DNA of 64,000 bases from Streptomyces griseiscabiei (GTDB lineage: Bacteria > Actinomycetota > Actinomycetes > Streptomycetales > Streptomycetaceae). Below the pieces are notes generated by a model. That model searched no databases, was not told where the DNA came from, and saw nothing but the letters and a program-made list of their open reading frames with translations. This document shows, piece after piece, positions 37,972 through 47,496 of this stretch. The stretch's first letter is position 1. Every line of letters starts with the position of its first letter. The translations under genes were made by a program, and so were the position numbers. The stretch covers positions 930,001-994,000 of the forward strand of contig NZ_JAGJBZ010000003.1 in NCBI RefSeq assembly GCF_020010925.1, written 5' to 3'.

Positions 37972-38994
37972 ATGCTGATCGCTCAGCGTCCCTCGTTGAC
38001 CGAAGAGGTCGTCGACGAATTCCGCTCCCGGTTCGTGATCGAGCCGCTGGAGCCGGGCTTCGGCTACACCCTCGGCAACAGCCTCCGCCGTACGCTCCTG
38101 TCGTCGATCCCCGGTGCCGCTGTCACCAGCATCCGGATCGACGGTGTCCTGCACGAGTTCACCACCGTGCCGGGCGTCAAGGAGGACGTCACCGACCTGA
38201 TCCTCAACATCAAGCAGCTGGTCGTCTCCTCGGAGCACGACGAGCCGGTCGTGATGTACCTGCGCAAGCAGGGCCCGGGTCTGGTCACCGCCGCCGACAT
38301 CGCGCCCCCGGCCGGTGTCGAGGTGCACAACCCCGACCTGGTCCTCGCCACGCTCAACGGCAAGGGCAAGCTGGAGATGGAGCTGACGGTCGAGCGTGGC
38401 CGCGGTTATGTCTCCGCCGTGCAGAACAAGCAGGTGGGCCAGGAGATCGGCCGTATCCCGGTCGACTCCATCTACTCGCCGGTTCTCAAGGTCACGTACA
38501 AGGTCGAGGCGACTCGTGTCGAGCAGCGCACCGACTTCGACAAGCTGATCGTCGACGTCGAGACCAAGCAGGCGATGCGTCCCCGTGACGCCATGGCCTC
38601 CGCCGGCAAGACCCTGGTCGAGCTGTTCGGTCTCGCCCGCGAGCTGAACATCGACGCCGAGGGCATCGACATGGGTCCGTCCCCGACGGACGCCGCGCTC
38701 GCCGCCGATCTGGCGCTGCCGATCGAGGAGCTGGAGCTCACCGTTCGGTCGTACAACTGCCTCAAGCGTGAGGGCATCCACTCCGTGGGTGAGCTGGTCG
38801 CGCGCAGCGAGGCGGACCTGCTCGACATCCGCAACTTCGGTGCGAAGTCGATCGACGAGGTCAAGGCGAAGCTGGCGGGCATGGGTCTGGCGCTCAAGGA
38901 CTCGCCTCCCGGGTTCGACCCGACCGCCGCCGCGGACGCCTTCGGCGCCGACGACGACGCGGACGCCGGGTTCGTGGAGACCGAGCAGTACTAG
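37972..38994 (+). CDS. rpoA: RNA polymerase alpha subunit
   Basis: RpoA dimerises to start RNA polymerase assembly, and its C-terminal domain binds UP elements and activators. The protein has 340 residues beginning [43 protein letters not shown]. The C-terminal domain shows [40 protein letters not shown]. An acidic tail ends the protein. Confidence 0.98.
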   Translation: MLIAQRPSLTEEVVDEFRSRFVIEPLEPGFGYTLGNSLRRTLLSSIPGAAVTSIRIDGVLHEFTTVPGVKEDVTDLILNIKQLVVSSEHDEPVVMYLRKQGPGLVTAADIAPPAGVEVHNPDLVLATLNGKGKLEMELTVERGRGYVSAVQNKQVGQEIGRIPVDSIYSPVLKVTYKVEATRVEQRTDFDKLIVDVETKQAMRPRDAMASAGKTLVELFGLARELNIDAEGIDMGPSPTDAALAADLALPIEELELTVRSYNCLKREGIHSVGELVARSEADLLDIRNFGAKSIDEVKAKLAGMGLALKDSPPGFDPTAAADAFGADDDADAGFVETEQY

Positions 38995-39034
38995 TCGCTC
39001 CGCGAGACGGCCGGATTCCGACTGCGGGTCCGTA

Positions 39035-39104
39035 GTGGCTGGTCGCGCAGTTCCCCGCGCCCCTTACGGGGCGCGGACCCTCCGGAGTCGAAAAGGACTC
39101 CGGA
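39035..39104 (+). repeat. Dispersed 3'-flank repeat with tandem hairpins
   Basis: The stretch GTGGCTGGTCGCGCAG plus TTCCCCGCGCCCC lies 40 bases after rpoA. It includes a perfect 9-bp stem (39055-39063 against 39068-39076, TTAC loop), followed by a second 9-bp stem (39081-39089 against 39096-39104). The same sequence recurs in this window near 44991, 49050 (minus strand) and 54952. It may act as a terminator between rpoA and rplQ. Confidence 0.65.
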
Positions 39105-39182
39105 TCTTCGACGGGCATCCGCCCGCTCGGATACTGACCCCGGTACCTGATACGGCCGGGGCAGACACCTAGGAGAAACACC

Positions 39183-39689
39183 ATGCCGAAGCCCACCAAG
39201 GGTGCCCGTCTGGGCGGCAGTGCCGCGCACGAGAAGCTGCTGCTCGCGAACCTCGCGAAGTCGCTCTTCGAGCACGGCCGCATCACCACCACCGAGGCGA
39301 AGGCCCGCCGTCTGCGGCCGTACGCCGAGCGCCTGATCACCAAGGGCAAGAAGGGCGACCTTCACAACCGCCGCCAGGTGCTCCAGGTCATCACGGACAA
39401 GAGCGTCGTGCACACGCTCTTCACCGAGATCGGCCCGCGGTACGAGAACCGTCCGGGTGGCTACACCCGTATCACCAAGATCGGTAACCGCCGTGGCGAC
39501 AACGCGCCCATGGCCGTCATCGAGCTGGTCGAGGCGCTGACGGTCGCGCAGGAGGCCACCGGTGAGGCCGAGGCCGCCACCAAGCGTGCGGCCAAGGACG
39601 CGGAGACCACCGAGGCCGTCGAGACCAAGGTGGACACCACCAAGGCCGACGACGCCGACGAGGCCGCCGAGGAGTCGAAGGACGCGTAA
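39183..39689 (+). CDS. rplQ: 50S ribosomal protein L17
   Basis: L17 lies at the tunnel exit region. The protein has 168 residues, with the core [41 protein letters not shown] and an extra C-terminal tail of about 45 acidic and alanine-rich residues seen in actinobacteria. A strong terminator follows. Confidence 0.98.
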   Translation: MPKPTKGARLGGSAAHEKLLLANLAKSLFEHGRITTTEAKARRLRPYAERLITKGKKGDLHNRRQVLQVITDKSVVHTLFTEIGPRYENRPGGYTRITKIGNRRGDNAPMAVIELVEALTVAQEATGEAEAATKRAAKDAETTEAVETKVDTTKADDADEAAEESKDA

Positions 39690-39698
39690 GCGTTCTGC

Positions 39699-39737
39699 AG
39701 CGGGCCCGTTCCTTTCACAGGAGCGGGCCCGCTTTTT
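39699..39737 (+). terminator. rplQ terminator
   Basis: AGCGGGCCCG (39699-39708) pairs perfectly with CGGGCCCGCT (39724-39733), followed by a T-run. It is one of the few classical rho-independent terminators in the window, placed between rplQ and truA. Confidence 0.9.
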
Positions 39738-39758
39738 CGTACCTGAGAGGATCTGTAC

Positions 39759-40622
39759 GTGAGTGATGAAGCGGCGCCCGGTCATGTGCGCGTCCGGCTG
39801 GACCTGTCGTACGACGGGAGCGAGTTCTCCGGGTGGGCCAAGCAGGCCGGGGGGCGGCGGACCGTGCAGGGGGAGATCGAGGACGCGCTGCGGACGGTCA
39901 CCCGGTCCCGGGAGACGTACGAGCTGACCGTGGCCGGGCGGACGGACGCCGGGGTGCACGCGCGGGGGCAGGTGGCGCATGTGGATCTGCCGGAGACGGT
40001 CTGGCGTGAACACCACGAGAAGCTGCTGAAGCGGCTCGCGGGGCGGTTGCCGAGGGATGTGCGGGTGTGGGCCCTCAGGGAGGCGCCCAGCGGCTTCAAC
40101 GCGCGGTTCTCGGCCGTCTGGCGGCGGTACGCGTACCGGGTGACGGACAACCCCGGCGGTGTCGATCCGTTGCTGCGGAACCACGTGCTGTGGCACGACT
40201 GGCCGCTGGACGTGGACGCCATGAACGAGGCGGCGGCGCGGTTGCTGGGGGAGCACGACTTCGCGGCGTACTGCAAGCGGCGGGAGGGGGCGACCACCAT
40301 CCGTACGCTGCAGCGGCTGAGCCTGGTGCGGGGGGACGACGGGGTGATCACCGCGACCGTGCGGGCCGACGCGTTCTGCCACAACATGGTGCGGTCGCTG
40401 ATCGGGGCGCTGCTCTTCGTGGGCGACGGGCACCGCGGACCCGAGTGGCCCGGGAAGGTGCTGGCCGCCGGGGTGCGGGACTCCGCCGTGCACGTCGTAC
40501 GGCCGCACGGGCTGACCCTGGAGGAGGTCGGGTACCCGGCCGACGAGCTGCTGGCCGCGCGGAGCAGGGAGGCGCGCAACCGGCGGAGCCTGCCGGGGGC
40601 ACCCGGGGCCGGCTGCTGCTGA
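39759..40622 (+). CDS. truA: tRNA pseudouridine(38-40) synthase TruA
   Basis: TruA converts uridines 38-40 of the anticodon arm to pseudouridine. The protein has 287 residues from GTG 39759. The catalytic Asp63 lies in [17 protein letters not shown], and [20 protein letters not shown] and [19 protein letters not shown] are conserved. It lies directly after the rplQ terminator, as usual in actinobacteria. Confidence 0.96.
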   Translation: MSDEAAPGHVRVRLDLSYDGSEFSGWAKQAGGRRTVQGEIEDALRTVTRSRETYELTVAGRTDAGVHARGQVAHVDLPETVWREHHEKLLKRLAGRLPRDVRVWALREAPSGFNARFSAVWRRYAYRVTDNPGGVDPLLRNHVLWHDWPLDVDAMNEAAARLLGEHDFAAYCKRREGATTIRTLQRLSLVRGDDGVITATVRADAFCHNMVRSLIGALLFVGDGHRGPEWPGKVLAAGVRDSAVHVVRPHGLTLEEVGYPADELLAARSREARNRRSLPGAPGAGCC

Positions 40623-40645
40623 CCCCGGGGCGGAGGGGATGGGGG

Positions 40646-41530
40646 CTACTGGCCGTTGGCCGCCGCGGCGGCCTGGGTCTGGCCCCGGCGGTGGATCTGG
40701 TCGAAGGTGGACTTGCCGAGGCCGTCGCCGGCCGCGAAGACGGCCTTGTCCTTCTCCGTCACGTCCTTGCCGTCGGTGAAGCCGGAGAGGGTGAAGTAGG
40801 CGTAGCGGCCGTAGGAGTTGGCGGTGGTCCGGCACACCGTCGTCCGGCAGAAGGCGGGGACGTCCTCACCGGAGAGGGAGACGATGGTGCTCTTCTTGTC
40901 CCAGTCGTCCTTGACCTTGGTCGCCTTCGCCTCGGTGTCGAACAGCGCGACGCCGATCGTGACCGCGATCTTCTCCCGGAAGTAGGTCACGCGCAGGAAG
41001 CGAGTGCAGTCGTTGCTGGTCAGCAGGGTGTCGAGGGTGCCCTGGACGACCGCGGCGCAGTCCTTCGTCGAGGCCGTGGGGCCCTTGCGGTAGACGAGGT
41101 TGTCGCGTGTGGTCAGCTGCGAGCCCGGGAAGAGGATGTCCGGGCTGATCGGCGCCTTGTCCTTGCCCGAGCTGGAGATGAACTCCTTCGGGTCCAGCGG
41201 CGGCGGGGCCGAGGTCGGGGCGAACGACGGGTCCGTCTTGGCGCTGGCGCTCGGGATGTCCGCGGCGGTCGGGAGGTCGTTCGGACCGTTCGCCGTGGTG
41301 CTGCCGCCGTCGGTGTTGACGACGGCGACGGCCACGGCGACGCCTATGCCGACCGTGGCGAGGGCGCCGCCGACGATCAGCAGGAGTCTGCGGCGCCTGT
41401 TGCGTGTTTCGGACTGCTCGGCGAGTGACGCCCAGTCCGGGGTCTGGTTACTGGAGGAACTCCACTGACTGTCCCACGGATTGTGGGAACCCCCGGGGCT
41501 CCACTGAGACCCCCCCTGCCCAAAGCTCAT
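40646..41530 (-). CDS. Membrane-anchored protein of unknown function
   Basis: A 294-residue protein with a Ser/Gly/Trp-rich cytoplasmic N-terminus, a basic RNRRRR stop-transfer side, one membrane segment (about 49-71), a Pro/Ser/Thr-rich linker and an extracellular domain of about 180 residues with four cysteines (KDCAAVV, SNDCTRF, PAFCRTTVCRTT). The last could form disulphides. The topology is cytoplasm-in. I do not recognise the domain. It is convergent with truA. Confidence 0.65.
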   Translation of the reverse strand: MSFGQGGSQWSPGGSHNPWDSQWSSSSNQTPDWASLAEQSETRNRRRRLLLIVGGALATVGIGVAVAVAVVNTDGGSTTANGPNDLPTAADIPSASAKTDPSFAPTSAPPPLDPKEFISSSGKDKAPISPDILFPGSQLTTRDNLVYRKGPTASTKDCAAVVQGTLDTLLTSNDCTRFLRVTYFREKIAVTIGVALFDTEAKATKVKDDWDKKSTIVSLSGEDVPAFCRTTVCRTTANSYGRYAYFTLSGFTDGKDVTEKDKAVFAAGDGLGKSTFDQIHRRGQTQAAAAANGQ

Positions 41531-41619
41531 GGGGCGCAGTTTAGACGGGCGGGGGAAGGCCTTCTTCAGTTATGGGTCACGCCGACGGCCGCCCGGGGAC
41601 GGCTTGTCCCGGTTGTGGC

Positions 41620-41994
41620 TTACGCCTTGTCCTTCCAGCTGGCGACGAGCTTGCGCGTGCTGTGGTCGCTGAGCGTCTTGTACGAGAAGACGTCGATCTG
41701 CAGCTTGTGCCCGTTGGTGAACTTCATGTCGCAGGTCTTGGTCTTGCCCTTGCCCTTGACGTTGCACTTGTCCATCGTCGGGTTCTTCGCGGACAGGTCG
41801 TCCACGATGACGAGGATGCCGGTGTTGCCCGCCTTGGTGTCCCAGACCTTGAGGATCTCGCCCTTGGACGTGAACTTCACCTGGCCGCCGGGCACCGAGT
41901 AGTGGCTCGACGCGGACGCCGTCCCGGCGCTGCCCAGCGTCAGCGCGACTCCGGCCGCGACGATCGCGGCGGCAACGTTCTTGCGGAACTTCAT
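41620..41994 (-). CDS. Small secreted protein of unknown function
   Basis: A 124-residue protein with a clear signal peptide (residues 1-29, ending ASA-SS). The mature part has about 95 residues, is basic and has two cysteines (DKCNVKGKGKTKTCDM) that could form a disulphide. No family recognised. It is transcribed leftward and its start lies 340 bases from rplM. Confidence 0.6.
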   Translation of the reverse strand: MKFRKNVAAAIVAAGVALTLGSAGTASASSHYSVPGGQVKFTSKGEILKVWDTKAGNTGILVIVDDLSAKNPTMDKCNVKGKGKTKTCDMKFTNGHKLQIDVFSYKTLSDHSTRKLVASWKDKA

Positions 41995-42333
41995 GTGTGA
42001 ACCCCGTTGTTTGCAGCTTGCATGACAGAATCACGTACCTCGCGGCACGTGGTGCGGGATCGTATCGAACCCGAGGGCGAAGTCGATCAACGGGTGTCGT
42101 GGTCCCCCTCCGGAGGTCGTTTTGACCCGCCAGGGGCCGCCCGAGTACTCTTGCGGATTGTTATGCGTACTGGCTTGGTCGCTCTCAGGCGAGAAGCCCT
42201 TACGTAGGTTCCCTGGAGCAGTTACCAGTGGGCGGCATACGGGCAGCGTTCCCGGCACTGTCGTCCCCAGCTGCACGATCGCTTCAGTGATGCCATGTGT
42301 CAGCACCCATCCACTGAAGAAGAAGGCTGCGAA
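41995..42333. other. Gap between the secreted-protein gene and rplM
   Basis: No convincing gene is seen. Bases 42122-42151 hold a strong rightward promoter, and about 175 bases of leader with short inverted repeats precede rplM. Control sequences for the leftward gene should lie in the left part, but I cannot place them. Confidence 0.6.
42122..42151 (+). promoter_or_regulatory. rplM-rpsI promoter
   Basis: TTGACC (42122-42127), an 18-base spacer and TACTCT (42146-42151) match the HrdB consensus. The leader to rplM is about 175 bases. Confidence 0.75.
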
Positions 42334-42777
42334 GTGCGTACGTACAGCCCCAAGCCCGGCGATGTGACTCGCCAGTGGCACGTCATCGACGCACAGGACA
42401 TCGTCCTGGGCCGTCTGGCTACCACTGCCGCGAACCTCCTCCGCGGCAAGCACAAGCCGACCTATGCCCCGCACATGGACATGGGCGACTTCGTCATCAT
42501 CATCAACGCCGACAAGGTTCACCTGTCCGGCAACAAGAAGACCCAGAAGCTGGCGTACCGCCACTCCGGCTACCCCGGTGGTCTGCGCTCCGTCCGTTAC
42601 GACGAGCTGCTGGCGAAGAACCCCGAGAAGGCCGTCGAGAAGGCCATCAAGGGCATGATCCCCAAGAACACCCTGGGCCGTCAGATGCTCTCGAAGCTGA
42701 AGGTCTACTCGGGCGACCAGCACCCGCACGCTGCGCAGCAGCCGGTGCCGTTCGAGATCACCCAGGTCGCGCAGTAG
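42334..42777 (+). CDS. rplM: 50S ribosomal protein L13
   Basis: L13 is an early 50S assembly protein. GTG 42334 gives 147 residues, [30 protein letters not shown], with [26 protein letters not shown] frame extends upstream to 42295 without similarity. It forms an operon with rpsI, which follows after 41 bases. Confidence 0.97.
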   Translation: MRTYSPKPGDVTRQWHVIDAQDIVLGRLATTAANLLRGKHKPTYAPHMDMGDFVIIINADKVHLSGNKKTQKLAYRHSGYPGGLRSVRYDELLAKNPEKAVEKAIKGMIPKNTLGRQMLSKLKVYSGDQHPHAAQQPVPFEITQVAQ

Positions 42778-42818
42778 TTCCGGCCACACCACCAAACAGA
42801 AAAGATCTGAGGAGCATC

Positions 42819-43346
42819 GTGGCCGAGACCACCGCTGAGCAGCCGGTCGAAGAGACCGAGACCGAGCTTGTCGACATCGACAGCTACACCACGGAGTCGG
42901 ACGTCCCCGTCGAGGGCGAGTACACCTCCGAGTCCATGGCGTCCCGCTTCGGCGACCCGCAGCCGGCCGCTGGCCTGGGCCGTCGCAAGAACGCCATCGC
43001 CCGCGTCCGGATCGTCCCGGGCACCGGCAAGTGGAAGATCAACGGCCGCACCCTTGAGGACTACTTCCCCAACAAGGTGCACCAGCAGGAGGTCAACGAG
43101 CCGTTCAAGGTTCTTGAGCTCGAAGGCCGTTACGACGTCATCGCCCGTATCTCCGGTGGCGGTGTCTCCGGCCAGGCCGGTGCGCTCCGTCTCGGTGTCG
43201 CCCGCGCGCTGAACGAGGCCGACGTCGACAACAACCGTGGCGCCCTCAAGAAGGCCGGCTTCCTCCGCCGCGACGACCGTGCGGTCGAGCGCAAGAAGGC
43301 CGGTCTGAAGAAGGCCCGTAAGGCCCCGCAGTACAGCAAGCGCTAA
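42819..43346 (+). CDS. rpsI: 30S ribosomal protein S9
   Basis: S9 has a C-terminal tail that touches the P-site tRNA anticodon, here ending [14 protein letters not shown] 42819 with GAGGA upstream gives 175 residues. About 50 residues at the N-terminus are an acidic extension ([13 protein letters not shown] and onward) absent from most bacterial S9 proteins but common in actinobacteria. The core starts at [14 protein letters not shown]. Confidence 0.97.
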   Translation: MAETTAEQPVEETETELVDIDSYTTESDVPVEGEYTSESMASRFGDPQPAAGLGRRKNAIARVRIVPGTGKWKINGRTLEDYFPNKVHQQEVNEPFKVLELEGRYDVIARISGGGVSGQAGALRLGVARALNEADVDNNRGALKKAGFLRRDDRAVERKKAGLKKARKAPQYSKR

Positions 43347-43373
43347 ATCTCGCGCTCGCAGCACCACGCGCAT

Positions 43374-43407
43374 CGCCCCGGCGGCACGTTCCCGTGCCGC
43401 CGGGGCG
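43374..43407 (+). terminator. rplM-rpsI terminator
   Basis: A perfect 15-bp inverted repeat (43374-43388 against 43393-43407) around a TTCC loop, followed by GTTTGCTT. It ends the rplM-rpsI operon before glmM. Confidence 0.88.
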
Positions 43408-43576
43408 GTTTGCTTAGCAGGATCTATCGCTTATCGCAGGCTTACGCACAGAGTGTCGGTACAACCCCTACAGGGGGAGGACAGTCTCAGGGGATGTACT
43501 TGGTCCAGGGAGTGCCGGGACACTCGTGGACACCTGGTACGAGCCGCACATTCTCAGCAATTCGGAGGACACCACT

Positions 43577-44935
43577 GTGGGACGACTCTTCGGCACGGAC
43601 GGCGTGCGCGGTGTCGCCAACGCGGATCTGACGGCCGAGCTCGCGCTCGGACTCTCCGTCGCGGCGGCACATGTACTCGCCGAGGCGGGAACCTTCGAGG
43701 GCCACAAGCCGGTGGCGGTGGTCGGGCGGGATCCGCGGGCGTCCGGAGAGTTCCTGGAGGCCGCCGTCGTGGCCGGTCTCGCCAGCGCGGGCGTCGACGT
43801 GCTGCGCGTCGGTGTGCTGCCCACCCCCGCGGTGGCGTTCCTCACCGGTGAGCTGGGCGCCGACCTCGGTGTGATGCTCTCCGCCAGCCACAACGCCATG
43901 CCCGACAACGGCGTCAAGTTCTTCGCCCGCGGCGGCCACAAGCTCGCCGACGATCTGGAGGACCGGATCGAGGGCGTGTACGAGGAGCACCGCACCGGCG
44001 CCCCCTGGGACCGGCCGACGGGTGCGGGCGTCGGGCGTATCCGGTCGTACGACGAGGGCTTCGAGCGGTACGTCGAGCATCTGCTCGCGGCGCTGCCCAA
44101 CCGGCTCGACGGGCTGAAGGTCGTCCTCGACGAGGCGCACGGTGCCGCCTCCGGGGTCTCGCCCGAGGTGTTCACCCGGGCCGGCGCCGAGATCGTCACG
44201 ATCGGGGCCGAGCCGGACGGGCTCAACATCAACGACGGCTGCGGGTCGACGCACCTGGGCAAGCTGAAGGCCGCCGTCGTCGAGCACGGGGCGCACCTCG
44301 GCATCGCGCACGACGGTGACGCGGACCGGTGCCTCGCCGTGGACCACCAGGGCGACGAGGTGGACGGCGACCAGATCCTCGCCGTGCTGGCGCTGGCCCT
44401 GCGGGAGCGCGGGCAGCTTCCCGCGGACACCGTGGTCGCCACCGTGATGTCCAACCTCGGCTTCAAGCTGGCGCTGGAGCGCGAGGGGCTCAAGCTGGTG
44501 CAGACCGCGGTCGGGGACCGGTATGTGCTGGAGGAGATGAAGGAGCACGGGTACGCCCTCGGGGGCGAGCAGTCCGGGCATGTGATCATCTCCGACCACG
44601 CGACGACGGGTGACGGCACGCTGACGGGGCTGCTGCTGGCGGCCCGGCTCGCGCAGACCGGGCGTACGCTGCGGGATCTCGCCGGGGTGATGGAGCGGTT
44701 GCCGCAGGTGCTCGTCAATGTGCCGGACGTGGATCGGTCGCGGGTGTCCACGTCGGCGGAGCTGGCGGCGGCGGTTGCCGAGGCCGAGGGGGAACTGGGC
44801 TCCACGGGGCGGGTGTTGTTGCGGCCTTCCGGGACCGAGCCGCTGGTTCGGGTGATGGTGGAGGCGGCGGACATCGAGCAGGCTCGGGCGGTTGCCGGGC
44901 GGCTCGCCGATGTGGTGAAGTCCGCGCTCGGGTGA
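43577..44935 (+). CDS. glmM: Phosphoglucosamine mutase
   Basis: GlmM interconverts glucosamine-6-phosphate and glucosamine-1-phosphate for UDP-GlcNAc and cell-wall synthesis. GTG 43577, with GGAGGA at 43564-43569, gives 452 residues beginning [15 protein letters not shown]. The phosphoserine is Ser104 in MLSASHNAM. The metal loop is DGDADR and the sugar-binding loop [18 protein letters not shown] binds phosphate. glmS lies about 5 kb away on the opposite strand. Confidence 0.97.
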   Translation: MGRLFGTDGVRGVANADLTAELALGLSVAAAHVLAEAGTFEGHKPVAVVGRDPRASGEFLEAAVVAGLASAGVDVLRVGVLPTPAVAFLTGELGADLGVMLSASHNAMPDNGVKFFARGGHKLADDLEDRIEGVYEEHRTGAPWDRPTGAGVGRIRSYDEGFERYVEHLLAALPNRLDGLKVVLDEAHGAASGVSPEVFTRAGAEIVTIGAEPDGLNINDGCGSTHLGKLKAAVVEHGAHLGIAHDGDADRCLAVDHQGDEVDGDQILAVLALALRERGQLPADTVVATVMSNLGFKLALEREGLKLVQTAVGDRYVLEEMKEHGYALGGEQSGHVIISDHATTGDGTLTGLLLAARLAQTGRTLRDLAGVMERLPQVLVNVPDVDRSRVSTSAELAAAVAEAEGELGSTGRVLLRPSGTEPLVRVMVEAADIEQARAVAGRLADVVKSALG

Positions 44936-44990
44936 GTTGACGGCCGGGTAGCGGTGTGGGGTTCTGTGTGTTGCGGGCTGCGGGTTCGTC

Positions 44991-45060
44991 GTGGCTTGTC
45001 GCGCAGTTCCCCGCGCCCCTGAAAAGCAGGGGCTGCGCCCCCTGCTTTTCAGGGGCGCGG
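44991..45060 (+). repeat. Dispersed 3'-flank repeat with 22-bp bidirectional terminator stem
   Basis: A GTGGCTTGTCGCGCAGTTCC copy of the dispersed element leads into a perfect 22-bp inverted repeat (45011-45032 against 45039-45060) with a 6-base loop. It ends one base before the stop of the convergent DUF389 gene, so it can serve both glmM and that gene. Confidence 0.8.
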
Positions 45061-45981
45061 TCAGCGGGGCTTCGACCACAGCCACTTCTGCAGGAGCAGG
45101 GTGAGGGTGCCTGCCAGGATGATGCCCAGCAGGTTCAGGAGCAGTTGCTCCGTGGAGCCCACCGTCTGCTTGGTGTCTCCGTAGGCCAGGGCGACCGCCG
45201 CGTTCGCCGCCGCCGGGACCGTGGTGACCGAGATGGCGACGCCTACCAGGGCCCCGGACTTGGCCGAGGTCAGGGAGAGGGTTCCGGCGATGCCCGCCAG
45301 GACCGCCACGATGAACGAGAAGGCGTCGGGGGCGTAGACGAAGGCGGTGTTGGGGCGGTCGGCCTCCAGCTTGGCTTCCGTGAAGTAGCCGAGCGCGTCC
45401 ATGAAGAGGCTGAAGCCCACCGTCACCGCCATCGCCACGGCGAAGCCCACCAACAGGGCGACGAGTGACCGTACGGCCAGCCGCGGGTGGCGCTGGACGA
45501 TGGACGTGCTGATGCCGGCCAGCGGGCCGAACTCCGGGCCCACCGCCATCGCGCCCACGATCAGGACCGCGTTGTCGAGGACCACACCGCAGGCCGCGAT
45601 CATCGTGGCGAGGGTGATGAAGGCGATGTAGGTGAGGGAGAGCGTCGACTCCTCGTGCGTCGCGTCCGTCAGATGTTCCCAGAGGACCGCGTCGGCGCCC
45701 TCGCCCGGCGCCTCCTTCTCCGCCTTGTCGGCGCGCTTCGACAGCGACAGGTCGATGTTCTCGACCGCGATCGAACCGGTCTCGTCCAGGCCCGACGCCC
45801 TGAGCGCGGCGATGAGTTCGTCGCCCGCCTCGCGGGCCACGTCGCACATCACGACGTCTCCGGCGGGGTTGCGGGCGGTGCCGGGCAGGACGACGAGATG
45901 GGTGGTCCCGACCGTCCCCTCGATCAGACGCACCACCTCGTCCGTCTTCTCGGACGGGGAGATCAGACGGAGATGCAGCAT
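45061..45981 (-). CDS. DUF389 integral membrane protein
   Basis: A 306-residue protein. The N-terminal 110 residues are soluble, and about six hydrophobic segments follow. The stretch LDNAVLIVGAMAVGPEFGPLAGISTSIVQ with LAGIAGTLSLTSAKSGALVGVAISVTTVPAAANAAVALA is the signature of the DUF389 family. The family has no firmly established function. It is convergent with glmM and divided from it by a long terminator stem. Confidence 0.85.
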   Translation of the reverse strand: MLHLRLISPSEKTDEVVRLIEGTVGTTHLVVLPGTARNPAGDVVMCDVAREAGDELIAALRASGLDETGSIAVENIDLSLSKRADKAEKEAPGEGADAVLWEHLTDATHEESTLSLTYIAFITLATMIAACGVVLDNAVLIVGAMAVGPEFGPLAGISTSIVQRHPRLAVRSLVALLVGFAVAMAVTVGFSLFMDALGYFTEAKLEADRPNTAFVYAPDAFSFIVAVLAGIAGTLSLTSAKSGALVGVAISVTTVPAAANAAVALAYGDTKQTVGSTEQLLLNLLGIILAGTLTLLLQKWLWSKPR

Positions 45982-46009
45982 GCCCGCAGGGTAACCGGCC
46001 CGGTCGCGG

Positions 46010-46999
46010 CTACAGCTTGCGCAGGCTGAGACGGCGCACCTTGTGGTCGGCGCCCTTGCGGATGATGAGGGTGGCGCGGCCCCGGGTGGGGGCGATGTTC
46101 TCGACCAGGTTGGGCTTGTTGATGGTGCGCCAGAGGCCGCGGGCGTAGTCGACGGCGTCGTCCTCGGAGACCTGGGTGTACTTGCGGAAGTACGAGTCGG
46201 GCTTCTGGAAGGCGGTCTGACGGAGCTTCTTGAAGCGGTTGAGGTACCAGCGCTCGATGTCGTCGGCGCCGGCGTCGACGTACACGCTGAAGTCGAAGTA
46301 GTCGGCGAGACCGACGCGGGTGCGGCCGTCGCTGCCCGGCAGGGCGGGCTGCAGGACGTTGAGGCCCTCGACGATGAGGATGTCGGGGCGGCGGACCGTG
46401 AGCCGCTGGTCGGGGACGATGTCGTAGATCAGGTGGGAGTAGACGGGGGCCGTCACCTCGTCCTTGCCTGCCTTGATGTCGGCGACGAAACGGGTCAGGG
46501 CCCGGCGGTCGTACGACTCGGGGAAGCCCTTGCGGGAGACCAGGCCGCGTTCCTGCAGGTCCTTCATGGGGAGCAGGAAGCCGTCGGTGGTGACCAGTTC
46601 GACGCGCGGGTGTTCGGGCCAGCGGGCCAGCAGCGCCTGGAGGAGACGGGCGACGGTCGACTTGCCTACGGCCACGGAGCCGGCGACGCCTATCACGAAC
46701 GGGGTGCCGGACTGGGAACCCTGTTCGCCCAGGAAGGTGTTCAGGGCGCCGCGCAGGCCGTCGGTGGCGCCCACATAGAGGTTGAGGAGCCGGGACAGCG
46801 GGAGGTAGATGTCCCGTACCTCGTCGAGGTCGATGACATCGCCCAGGCCGCGCAGCTTCTCGACCTCCTCGGCGTTCAGCGGGAGCGGCGTCTTTTCGCG
46901 CAGCGCGCTCCACTCGGCACGGGTGAGGTCGACGTAGGGAGTCGCCTCCGGCCTGGGCCGGTGGGCGCTCCGCGGCAACGAGGAGACCGGTGAGATCAC
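46010..46999 (-). CDS. coaA: Pantothenate kinase, type I
   Basis: CoaA phosphorylates pantothenate, the first and regulated step of coenzyme A synthesis. The protein has 329 residues from GTG 46999. The P-loop [12 protein letters not shown] is at residues 104-115. [28 protein letters not shown] and the [10 protein letters not shown] segment are characteristic of the bacterial CoaA family. It precedes the DUF389 gene by 28 bases in the same direction. Confidence 0.97.
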   Translation of the reverse strand: MISPVSSLPRSAHRPRPEATPYVDLTRAEWSALREKTPLPLNAEEVEKLRGLGDVIDLDEVRDIYLPLSRLLNLYVGATDGLRGALNTFLGEQGSQSGTPFVIGVAGSVAVGKSTVARLLQALLARWPEHPRVELVTTDGFLLPMKDLQERGLVSRKGFPESYDRRALTRFVADIKAGKDEVTAPVYSHLIYDIVPDQRLTVRRPDILIVEGLNVLQPALPGSDGRTRVGLADYFDFSVYVDAGADDIERWYLNRFKKLRQTAFQKPDSYFRKYTQVSEDDAVDYARGLWRTINKPNLVENIAPTRGRATLIIRKGADHKVRRLSLRKL

Positions 47000-47204
47000 A
47001 GTCCATTGTTAACGGAGTTTGAACGGGGTGGCGGCGTGGGGGCCGGTGGGTTCCGTCACGCCGGGCGGGGCACGGTACGGGGTTCTCCCTTCGCTGTGCG
47101 TGAACTGTGGCGAAGGTATGGACCTGAGGTGAGGGGAGGACTAGCGTCCGGGCGGTCGGGAGGGAGCCGCCTCCCGGTCTGCCAGGGGGAGATGGGGGAA
47201 CGAG

Positions 47205-47447
47205 ATGGCTTTCGGAGTACGTCTGACGTTACGGGGCACCGTTCGGCGGGGGTCTACGCGCGGTGACGCGGATCTTGCCGGGCGGGTGTGCAGCGAGCTC
47301 TCGGCGGACCTGCCGGACGAGGATCTGGGCGAGCACCTGGATGACGCGATTGACATGTACCGGATGGGGAGTAAGCCGCGGTGCGAGGAGGTCGAGTATC
47401 TGGGGATGGTGCGGGAGGCCATCGACCGGATCGAGGAGGGGGAGTGA
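47205..47447 (+). CDS. Small conserved protein of unknown function
   Basis: An 80-residue protein from ATG 47205, with a GGGGGAGATGGGGGA purine-rich upstream region. It is acidic and soluble, with two cysteines (GRVCSEL, KPRCEEVEYL). No domain recognised. It is divergent from coaA and convergent with nnr. Confidence 0.6.
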   Translation: MAFGVRLTLRGTVRRGSTRGDADLAGRVCSELSADLPDEDLGEHLDDAIDMYRMGSKPRCEEVEYLGMVREAIDRIEEGE

Positions 47448-47496
47448 GGTCGTCGGCCCGGTGCGGCCCGGCCCGGTCCGGGCCGGTGCGATTCGG

